From: Beroe forskalii
Taxonomy: Eukaryota; Ctenophora; Nuda; Beroida; Beroidae
Reading direction: 5' to 3'
Assembly: GCA_011033025.1 (NCBI GenBank)
Contig: WFMF01000443.1
Location: 1 to 64,000, forward strand
DNA: 64,000 nt
The notes below the pieces were generated by a model. It was not told the DNA's origin and made no database searches. It saw nothing but the letters and a program-made list of their open reading frames with translations. Every line of letters begins with the position of its first letter. Position 1 is the first letter of the stretch. This document shows, in pieces, positions 45,743 through 56,600 of the stretch. The position numbers were made by a program, and so were the translations under genes.

Positions 45743-46200
45743 CTAGCAGAACCCATGGCCTCCGGCCATCGTTCACAATTTTTTCGCTTCAGCAATTCAT
45801 ACAGTATAATGCAGCACTGTAGTTCTTATCAGTGATGAGGTCATATTTTAATCGGGTGTGCCTACTCCTCTATGTGATGTCTATTATATGTCAGGTGGTG
45901 TCAAACGTCACTGGTACTCTGGTATGAACATTCCGATCATCGGCAATCGGCATGCTTGATTGGGTACTGAGTGGTGTCAGAAAAATCTGTGGCTATATAT
46001 AAGCCACCGGACAGACAGAAATCATGAACCGGACAGACAGATATATATTTATTTATTTATTTATTTATTTATATGTTTATATATGGATAGCCAAAAACAA
46101 TTGAAAATTGTTTGGGTTTCGCAGCCACTCACGTCTCATTTTAACGTTGCCTTGGATTTTAGAGATTATTCATCGAAATAACACGAATAAATGAGTGATA
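45743..46200 (-). mobile_element. Helitron-like element (family B), uninterrupted copy
   Basis: Matches 6615-6851 plus 8235-8270 without the 1.38-kb insertion (GGTGTCAAACGTCAC, GGCTATATATAAGCCACC), giving the empty site for the ORF1 retroposon. The minus-strand 3' end is a hairpin plus CTAG. A tract of TATTTATT repeats is at 46042-46070. The 5' limit is uncertain. Confidence 0.5.
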
Positions 46201-46329
46201 TGAATTTAATCGCAGCCCGTCCGTATGGTGCGCTATGGGTTCAAGAAATAGGGCAGAACCGCAGAAGTTTATTTTAGCATAAGTTTTACTTGGCATTCAA
46301 TTACTCAGAGAATGAAATGAGTCATTGAC

Positions 46330-46880
46330 CTTGAAAAGTGCTGAAATCAGGCTTCTAGGTTTCTTGTAATTTCGGCTAAATTACGGTTCAAGAATCATAG
46401 AGGCGTTTCATCTATTTATAACGCTGGCTTCTGGGGGCTGCCCACAGACCCCTGCTTATCATTCGAAATTCATTTCGTTTAAGCTTCTTGTGTCAGGCAC
46501 CTTGTGCTGAAATAAGGTAAGAATCACTATACGATGAAAATTTAATCTACTCAGAACGTCTGACTGCTGGGGCTGCCGCCCCCCAGGCCCCTACTTGTCA
46601 TTCAAATTTATTTCATTTAAGTTTCTTGTGTCAGGAACCTTGAAAATTCGGCTAAAATTAGAGTAAGAATCACTTTAAGATGAAAATTTCATTTACTCAG
46701 AACGTCTGGATTCTGGGGGCTGCCGCCCCCAGACCCCTGTTTAGTGCTTGTCAATCGAAATCCATTTCGTTTTAGATTTCACACGTCAGGCACCTTGAAA
46801 TTCGGGTAAATACTAAATTTAGGATTAAAATCATTATCAGGCGACAAATTCATTTTCACAAAACGTCTTACTCGGCTTCT
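46330..46880. repeat. Tandem units of about 140 bp with a GGGGGCTG hairpin
   Basis: Three to four imperfect units, each with CTTCTGGGGGCTGC or similar followed by CCCCCAGACCCC, then CATTTCGTTTAAG and GTGTCAGGCACCTTG. Related single hairpins are at about 13368 and 49440. Confidence 0.75.
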
Positions 46881-47599
46881 GCAGTGGTATATTAGCACTT
46901 TAGCAAAAAATGTAGCCAACCTGCGAGCAAGCGAACAAGCCTCAAAAGTGTAAATTGGTCTGTGTGGAAATTTTAAATTTTTTGGATATGGGCACGTCCT
47001 GATGTAAGAGACACGCAGTCTGGCGTATTTGTATAATTAGGGACTCGTAGTACGACTGAGTTATTGACTTTATCAGGCTAATTGCGTGCTTTTCTGACAC
47101 CACGACAATAACACTGTCTTGTTAACATGGCATTGACTGCTGAAAGTGCCGTGCCACAGTAGGTCGGACTAAAAACATTGCCACATCTATTTTGAAACAT
47201 TGTGATCATAAATGCCAGACCAGGTATCCTGAAAACATATAATCAGAACGTAAAACCAGGACGTATCTTTTATTTCTAATGCCTACATCAGTATATCAGG
47301 CCTGGGGTTCGAAGAATCAAGGATACCTGGTCTGGCATACTACTGTATAACTGGACACTAGTCATCTCAAAAAGTTTTTAATCTGTATCAGACAGCAATT
47401 TCCGGCTCGAAAACTCAAGAACAATCGCATTTCATAAGAAAATAGCAATTTTGGACCCATTCTCTCTGCTTAATCTCCCTTGTTTAGTCGACCTTATCTC
47501 TTCCATTTTGTTTTGATATACGTATAGAATGCCCATGTAGTGATGTATCTGACTATATCAAATAGTTGTAAGGTTTTAAAATGAGTCTCATGTTGCAGT
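46881..47599. other. Interval without genes
   Basis: A short inverted pair CCAGACCAGGTATCCTGA/GGATACCTGGTCTGGCAT lies at about 47213-47336. Nothing else recognised. Confidence 0.5.
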
Positions 47600-47745
47600 G
47601 AAGTCTGCAAGAGACAAAGGTCCCGCTTTGTCCCGCAATGTCCCGCTATGTCCCATTTTTGTCCCGTTGCTCACCTATTTTTCCAAACGGGACATTTTTT
47701 GGGGCGGGACAAAACGGGACAAAGCGGGACAAAGCGGGACGTTGG
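47600..47745. repeat. Palindromic GTCCCGC array
   Basis: Five copies of GTCCC-type units (GTCCCGCTTTGTCCCGC and so on) are followed by five in the opposite orientation (GGGACAAAGCGGGAC). Lies just inside the inner edge of the right inverted arm. Confidence 0.85.
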
Positions 47746-50700
47746 CCCCCCCCACGGTATTGGATTTGACAACGGAACCTGAAAAGAGGCAAAATGGACT
47801 AGACCAACCGTCCAACAGTTTTGGTGGTGTATAGTTTGAAAAGTTTTACATAAACATGCTAATTAGGAATGATAACGAGTGCACACAAATTCCCATACTC
47901 CTATACCTCCTTGCAGTTAATTTGAAGATTCTGCAATACCTTTACTCCTCACGAAGTCTTACATCACTATGTCCATGAGGGGGAGAGCTAAAACATTCTC
48001 TGTTTTAAACAGCAAAAGGAGAATATCCTCTCACAGAAGTTTAAACCCTTGCACCCAGCTAAGAAAGCTAATATTATAACATATCCGCATTTCATAGGAC
48101 ACTCCACGCTCATTCCGCAAACTCCGTCTTTATAACAAGGGAAAACTTACTTCCCCAAGTTCACAGGCCTTCTTTAGCCGGCAACTCTTTTTCGTAAATA
48201 ATTTCGTTACGTCTCCTAAGTTTACTTAGGTAAACTCACTGAGTTGCTGGTACGTTGGGCATTTTCTCAATTACTGGAAGCACGATATTGGGAATGCCAC
48301 TTTGGCAATTGACAGTTTAAACAATGCGTGTCTTTGAAGTCTTAGTTTTCGTAAAACGCTTATTTCCTACTTTCCTATTTTTGAGTCCAAGCATTTCTTT
48401 GCTAGGAAATGGCTCCATCTCGTCTTTAATTGTGAGTTTGACTGGTTTTACTATTAATAATCTCCCAAGGAAGTGTTGTTTATAAAATACATAGACACGC
48501 GCTTATTGGGCCCATTTTGGGATACTTCCCGAGGACGCAGCCCGAGGGATGTATGCAGGGATGTATGCAGCTTTGACCCGCAGCCCGAAGGATGAGGATA
48601 TGAACCAATATGAACCCGATCAGGCAAGTGTCTAATGTATTACAGGCCAAGATGAAAATTTAGGAGGGTTCTGTAATCGGTGCAAAATAGGCATCATATA
48701 ACTGATATGTTGATAGAAATAGTAACTTTGAAAGAATGAATAACATCCAGGCTAATATGATAGCAATTGGCTTTGTCTCAGATGATAATTTCAACTTTTC
48801 AATAACGTTATACTTAACCTGAGCAGCATGATTCTGAATCAGCCATCATTCATTCGCTTCAAGTTGTCGTTGTAAAATTGGATATAGATAGCTTACACGA
48901 GAATTACTTACATGTTAATTCAATTCTCAGATATTTCATCCCAGAGCTGTAACCAATACTCCAATAGACATGTCTGAGAAGTGGCCCGAAGAGTTTACCA
49001 CCAAAATGCTGGGTATGTTTAAGCCTCAAAGTATATTATTAACAACATTCATCACGAACTTTCAATTACAACCTTACGAGTAATATGCACAGAAAGTTTA
49101 AACGTATAATGTTTAATATTAAGTTTAATGCTTAATAATAATACAATGATTATCAACTTGTAGCTAGAACCTCTACATACTAACATAGTCTTGTTTACAA
49201 TCTTCATGTACAGTTCAATTCATAGCTTCATCCCCCCTCCCTGAATCAAGGGGGGGGGATGAAGATTTTGGGTCAGATAAGGTATGTGGGGGGTGCCCTA
49301 ATTTCAATGATTCTGGGGGGACTTGGACAGAAGGGGGGGGGGTGAAAAAATTAAGGGGGGGGGATTGGGGTCTGGCAGAAGAATTTCAAAATTGGAGATG
49401 AAAATCCTATATCCGTGAGAAATATTTCTTCTCAGACCCTCTGGCTTCTGGGGGCTGCGCCCCCAGACCCCCGCACTCTTTTTGTAGGTCTGCAGAATCA
49501 CTACCATACTTCAATTCCCTGCCTTTTTCAAGTGATATCAACTTAACAAATGTGTTTCTATGTTTTTATATTGTGTTGACAATATCCCTGAGGCTTAATT
49601 TCATGCCCTGGTTCCATTGCAAGCGTCAATTTATAGCTTTATATATTCAAGGATTAATTGAAATCAATATTGAATTTCATTACCATTTCAGTTACTTATT
49701 CTCCCAGGTAGACTCTGCTGTAGGAGCAGGATTGTCTGCAGGTGTCTGGCCTGCAGACACATCTTGTACTCAGAAATACAGGACATTATGGCGGGAAAGG
49801 AGAAGACACCACAGAAGAAAAAGGCAGAGGAGGATAGGCAGGGCGCCTGTTGCAAGGCACATGACCATTCAGCGCTCTGCTACTGATCTTCCTTCTCATC
49901 AAGTGACCTCATTTTTGATAAAATGAACCAATTTATACCTAATTCAGGCCGATGAGACTGATAAAAAATAGTGAAGTACGGAGAGGGTCCATAACTCAGT
50001 GTCCAAAGAAGAAACATAAAATTCGAAATTTTGAAGTACCCGAGTAAGAACAGTAAAACAGATTACTTTCCAGATTGTGGCACAAAAATTAGAACTCTAA
50101 ATGAGACCAAATAATCGGCTCAGGCTGTAGCATTTTAGATACCTAGGTAAGCAAAGTTTCGCAATATCATATAGAATTTCTGTAGGTTTATGAAAGCATG
50201 GATAATGGCTTGAATATATAATCATAAAGTAATAACTTATGTTTTTGAACAGTGGATATCTTAAGAATATTTATACTCAAATATAAGTATAGAAATAACT
50301 TATTTCCGAGTAATGTAAATATAACATACCTGTTGCTGTAGGGAGAAAGTGGTTCAGCTTCTGGCCCGACTGTCATTGTACAATGTACACACTTTCCACT
50401 GTAGTCTTCACAACAACTTTAGTCTTTAAATAGGAACTTTATGCCCCAAAAAGGTATAATTTAAACTTTGAACCCATTTTAACTGTTAGTGATAAACTTA
50501 GTTATATTTCATTTTATAACTTTATAAAATTAGGGTCGTTTATACCCTGATCTGTAACATAGTGTGAAGTAAATAGTACACTAGGTCTGAGAACGTTTTT
50601 CAGTAGTTCTTAGGTCCTAGATACACCAAAAAAACTTTCCAAAATCGGAGTTGGGGAACCCCCATTTTCGAACCCCTTTTTCTCCGTAAAGGGGCATGAA

Positions 50701-50895
50701 GTTCAAGCGACTATATCTTGGCTTCTGATTGAGATACAGAACTCACCAACTACACTAGGCTATGCAGAATGAGCACATTATGGGGGGTAGAACGTGGTTT
50801 CGAGGTCGTACCTCTTTTTGTTCTCGAGTTATCACCGAAAATCCGATTTTTACCCCTACACGTATGGCTACAACTGCCCCTTTGTCATGAATGAT

Positions 50896-51668
50896 ATGTA
50901 TGTAGATGCGCTTCCGAAGATGCGCTGTGCCGAACGACAAGACTCCTCACATTTAACAATTAAGTCTGAGGAGTAACGGTCGTGCCGCGAGCGGCGAGAG
51001 CTGATATGTTGGCGTGCCAAAAAGTCTAAATAACCACAGAGGGCAGGTGACTATGCAAACTATTGAACAACAACTATAAGTGCCAGTTGGGTAATAAACC
51101 CCAATGGCCTCAACTCAAGAAGTTATCTGCCTAACTGGCTTGAGCCGAAAACATACGCTCAATTTCTTTTTAAGGGGATGAAAAAGGCAAAGGCTTCTCC
51201 TCCATTTTCTTATTCTCATGCTAGTATCCAGGACAAGAAATGGACAAGAATGTCCTGTATCTGAATCTCTTGTATGGGGGGACCAGAATCAAACCCTTCT
51301 GTACTGTTGTTTTCGTATTGTGGGTAAACATACTAAATTCCCTTATTTGGTGTGTTATACAGGCAGTTCGAAATGCACCCCATGTGCCCCTGGTGCACAA
51401 TGCCCAGGTCCGTGCGGCACAGACCAAAATAAATAACATGTATATATGGCGTACGCCATACAAACTCAGGCCGTGCACACTGCAGTTCAAACAGTTGACT
51501 TTAATAAATCGATGTCATTAATATGATTGGATGAACCAAGTAAATTTAATTATTAGTAAAATAACCTATCATTCTATAATTTGTTGTAAAAATTTGTTAG
51601 GTACAGAGATATAAACTACCATATTTGTATACATAAAAACTAATTTTTGATTGGGTGTCATGAATGAT
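50896..51668. mobile_element. 773-bp insertion with 12-13 bp target-site duplication
   Basis: TGTCATGAATGAT occurs at 50883-50895 and again at 51656-51668; the left arm of the inverted duplication has the site once (near 5200) and no insert. The insert contains hairpins ACTCCTCA/TGAGGAGT and GCCGCGAGCGGC near its left end. The short open frames in it are unconvincing. The family is not recognised; the target duplication length fits a retroposon better than a Tc1-like transposon. Confidence 0.7.
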
Positions 51669-53468
51669 AACTAAAGGTCTTGAAGAACTCAACAAATACA
51701 CTAGGCTATGCCGAATGAGTGCATTATGATGGTACAACGTGGTTTTGAGAACTCTTATCTCTTTCTGTTTTCGAGTTATCACTGAAAACCCCCTTTTGCC
51801 CTCTGTATTTAGTATTAATTACCCCTATGTCGCAAGTAAGAACTAAGAACTGAAGGTCTTGAAAACTCGACAAATACTCTAGCTTACGCAGAAGGAGTAC
51901 ATTATGGTGTGTAAATCATGATTTTGATGTCGTACCTCTTTTCGTCTTAAAGCCGAAAAACCCATGCATACGACTAAAATTGCCCCTATGGCATGTGATT
52001 TATTTCTTTGAATTAAATCAGTGACATAGTATAATCTATGGTTTTTGAATTTGTATCATTAAAACAGACACTACAGTACAGATACACAAAGTAATGCGTC
52101 ATGACCTCTTTGGGTAAAGGATTAAGCTTTTTGAAGCCCCAATTTAGCGAAAACTCGTATTGAGTGCATTAATAAAATAAATTAGGTAAGTATTTCAAAA
52201 AGGAATTTTATCGTCCCTTTACCTGGTTGTATATGTGTATATTATATACCCAAAAACGTAAAAATTTGATTTTGAGAAGCATGAAACTAACGACTATACT
52301 TGGGTTATTAACAATTTACATGAATTATTAACGACAATCACATGATTCCTAGAAAGTCTGAAAACAACAAAGAAAGAAGTGGAATTCGAACCAAGCTGCC
52401 CAGTACTCTAGTACCAACGGATCAACTTATGTTCCTTGGGATGGTCTGTCTAGAGTAGAATCGAATCAGAAAATTATTGATCTATAGAACATTTTATACA
52501 CCCAGCAGAAACATGATCAACAGAGGCCAGATTCTATGTTAAAAACTTCGCCATTAGTGGGGACATTTTCGACATAGATTCTCGCTTTGATAATTTTAAA
52601 TTGACCATGAGCGGCTTGATATCTTTAAACTTTCAAAGCCAACCACTCTCTTCAAAATGAAATCACCAGAAAAAACAGCTGAAGACATTGAAAGATTGAA
52701 CTGATTAATGAAAACACTTTGTCAAGAAAAAGTAAATTATCGGTTTGGATTAATATAAGATTTGTAGTTGTGGTAATAGCACAAGTTAGTGGTTACCTAT
52801 TATTTATTGCAGGAAAAAGAAAGGAAAGGTTTGCATCTTTGCATCTTAGAAAATGGAAAAGTATGGTTCGAAAAATTAATAAGAACTTGTTGATAAAAGT
52901 TCTTATTTGCGACATAGGGGTAATTCTGACTACATACAGAGGGCAAAAAGGGGGTTTTCAATGATAACTCGAAAACGGAAAGAGATACGAACTCAAAACC
53001 ACGTACTAGTGTACTATTTACTTCGCACTATGTTACAGCCCTACCCTTATTGATAGGGATTTTATCTTATTTGATTCAATACTTCAATAATATCGATGTA
53101 TTTTTTAATTTATTTGTTGCTACAATATAGGTATTTATTCTGGAAAATCATTGTCGTAAAATAGTTCTTTCAATATTCTAAAAATTTTAATGGACTTCTT
53201 TTAAGTTGTATGTTTCTTTCACTAGAATTTGAAATTAACAGTCATGGATAGTCCATGAACAATCAATGGCGATTGAGGGATATAATGTGAACTATATCAC
53301 CAACACAGAAAGCCGAAAAAATAAAGACAAAACATTTGATTAAAGGAAATAAGTAGGCAAAGAATTCGTAATCCATTATACAACACTACTCAGCATTTGA
53401 AATTCATTGATCAATATAATAAAAACATGAAACGTCATCTTCTTAAAACGTGATCATTTAGCAACTTT

Positions 53469-53639
53469 TCAAAAGCACTGATAGTCTAAAACCAATTTTC
53501 GGCACCTTTTTATTTCACTGGCATTAGCCCGCTTCTCTCTGTTTATGAAGTACTTCTCGCCTTTCTTGATACGATTCTGCTTACTGTGCTTCTTTGCCAC
53601 AGATTCTCGCACTTTTTTCTTGATGTCGTCCTTACTCAG
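53469..53639 (-). CDS. RIOK2: RIOK2 exon 6: basic C-terminal tail
   Basis: Begins [18 protein letters not shown] after a CATTTCAG acceptor; this matches the basic C-terminal block of RIOK2 proteins. A run of five A residues near 53508 puts the last dozen residues in a different frame from the otherwise near-identical copy at 3264-3416, which has four. Here the protein would end in KLVLDYQCF, and in the copy in GAENWF. The copy's ending looks more like the family end, so this is either a true frameshift or a sequencing error. Confidence 0.8.
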   Translation of the reverse strand: MSKDDIKKKVRESVAKKHSKQNRIKKGEKYFINREKRANASEIKRCRKLVLDYQCF

Positions 53640-56600
53640 CTGAAATGGTCATTAGATACAATATGTACTTTGGAGTATGGAGTTATGGGGCATTTCAGGA
53701 GGATAGAATATAGATCAGTGCAGGATATAATTTGAGAAGATCTGAAGTAGGTACAAACGATGTGAATTATTGACAAAATTTCTCAAAGTGATAGCATAAG
53801 CTAAATCAAACGATTAGATATAACTCAGATTTGATTTCTGGTATGCTTTGAACTGGTGGGCTGCTTTCTTATGATTATCTTTATCACGGTATGGGAGATA
53901 GGAAGTATTTGCATTGCTTCCATCCTCACCAGAACCTTGGTCATCTACAGCTGTATTACAATCTTCTGCAGTAGCCCCCTCACCCTCTTCATCAGGTGAG
54001 TCAAGAACTAAATTTGTCACTCCACCTGAAACCTCATTCTCAGAGAAACATTCTTCGTTCTCAGAGCTACATTCATCTGAGCTACCACATTCACCTGAAC
54101 TACCACATTCGTCTTCCTCCTCACCAAATGATTCCTCTTCCCCTTCTGAAGATGAGTCAGAGTCTGCTCCAATTCCATTCCAGTCGAAATTCTGAAAGTT
54201 TTCATGTATTTGATTGTTCAAGAAAAGGGGATATTAAGTATCCACAAATACCTCATTCAAAGTTAGGTACATTATTATGATAATCAATGGTTTTGAAACA
54301 ATAAACAACTTACCTCTTCATCATTCTCAACCTCAGGTTTGTTGAGGGTCAGTTTTTCAAAATCATCAGTCAAATCTTTTGAATAGCCACTAGCTTTAAT
54401 TTCCACATCAACTTTAGCATCACATAGTATCTGGTGACGCGAAAGGCTATCAAAAATAATATATTTTTCCCTCCCCATTGGCCTTCTTGTGTATACAAAA
54501 AGGCAAATGAGAGGGTTAGCAGAGATCTTGGTTTTGGAAAGGTGAGAAATAGGATATGTGCATAGCAGGTCCAGATTTGCAATACAACTACTGTAATTTC
54601 TGTAAAGTGCCCGGAAATTCTGAGGGAGATATGTCCACAAATTTTGAGGGAGATGTCCACAAATTTGAGGGAGATGTCCTCATATTTGAGGGAGATTTCG
54701 TCAACAATGGTACCATCAAGTGGAGTTGCGTAGCAACCTTAATTCCGCACGCAATTGCGTGCTTTTCACTCTGCAAGATCAAGATGGATGTTCATATCGA
54801 GCAGTTTTGTGCGCGGCCCCGCAGCTCAACATCATGCGTAACTAACTTGTTAACTTGGTAGAGTTTTCGTAAAGTCGTAGGGTCATCAGAGGTCCGACCA
54901 CCGTGTTGGTGAGTAGTCAACCAGAGAGTTAGACCAGCTGCAGCTGTAGCAGACGACCGGAGGCTTGTCTGGTATCAAAGCAATAAATTTCGATGTAAAC
55001 TAGTTTTAAACGTGTCAAACTTATTGATTGCTTTTATAGTGCTCGGTACTTGGTTCCATAGTTTTGGACCTAGAACTGCAAATGATCTATCATAAAGCGT
55101 CTGATTGGCTACTGAGCTTAACCTAGACAGGGGAGGAATAACTGCTACTGCACCATGCCTTTATGTCATACTAAATTGGATATTGCAACAGTTTGGGACA
55201 ACATTGTGGAAGATCTTCCACATCATCAGAATGATGTACCTTTCCCGTCTTCGTTGAAGTGACATCAATTTCTGAGGCCGCACTCAAGTTAAGCTTTAGT
55301 TAGCCGATCAAATTTTTAGCAAAAATTCAAGTGCCGAGTCAACACTTTACCAATGTTTGAAAATCGAGCAATTTTGAACAATTTATGGTGGAAAACAAAT
55401 TACTGTATCAATATCATGAAATGAAATTGCGTATCATGAAATTGAATCATCAATGCTAAAAAGAGTTGCTTCAAGTTCAACCGTGAAAACCATGGCAAAC
55501 TGCGGAGTTTATGAGATAAATAACTTCGTGAAGTAATTTAATTGCGTTGTTTAAAAGCTCATCAACGTGGATCGAAGCTTCCCACGTCCCACGTGCATAT
55601 AGAATTGTGCATTTCTATGAATATCTTCTTCAAGCTTGGGGGAGGGAAATTAAGCGCCTGCAAATGGGTAACAGGCGCAATTCTTGTTAACTTCATAGGT
55701 ATATCATAAGATAATAGGTGTATTCTCAATAAATTTTTCTTCGATTCCCATAATTCCATAACAGCATTTCATGAGTTCATTGTAAGTCCTGAGCACTGAA
55801 CATCCTTACACAAATCCCTTATTAACACAACACACTTACATCTGCTAGGAAAGGTCTGTCATCAGATTCAAAATCATAGCGTTTCCTGAACCAAGTTCTC
55901 ACACACTCAACATCTCTGTTAAAGTAGTACTCAGCATTCAGGTGGGATGTTGAGATCATCTGCATCATGAAATATATATGGTCATGGTGGTCAGCTTATC
56001 AACATTCATATTACCTCCACTTTTGTTGCAATAGTGATTCAGATCATTACTATACCTTCTATCATTTATTCACTGCAAACAAGAATGAAATAAAATTTCT
56101 CTCTGTTGTTATTACTGCAAAATATGCTATTTGTATTAAACTTGAGTAAGACTATGGTCTATGGAAATGCCAGTCTAAGATAAATCTAACTGTCTTTGTT
56201 ATAGACTTATATAAGAGCTAGAGTCAGACAACATTTAATCAACATCCAATCAAATCAACATTTATTGATAGCATGATTATGAATTTTATTTTATTTGGCA
56301 CTCGGCACTGCTTAGCATCACATCATTCACAAATTTTAAACAATACCATTCAAATTGATTGTACACTTTTCACCACATCCAAAAATTCTAATCAGATCAA
56401 AAGTTATGAGCAACAAAATCAATTGTTCATTTTTATATAGGAGCAGAGCTTTGAAAATAGAACTTCGTTGGTTAATTTTAGTGGTGCTAAAACATGTGAC
56501 TTTTGTTCCACTTTGATTGCAAGATGATACTAATTCTGACAACTGATTCTCATAGTGACATTGGACAATTTTGTTTTGTTCACATTGATCCATGCAAGGA

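Larger units (their letters stand above)
47750..54590. repeat. Right arm of large inverted duplication
   Basis: Reverse-complement partner of 2322-10347. It carries the original RIOK2 exons 4-6, a 773-bp insertion with target-site duplication at 50896-51668 that the left arm lacks, and an unrelated G-run block at about 49215-49690. The inner edge lies beside a palindromic GGGAC array. Confidence 0.88.
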
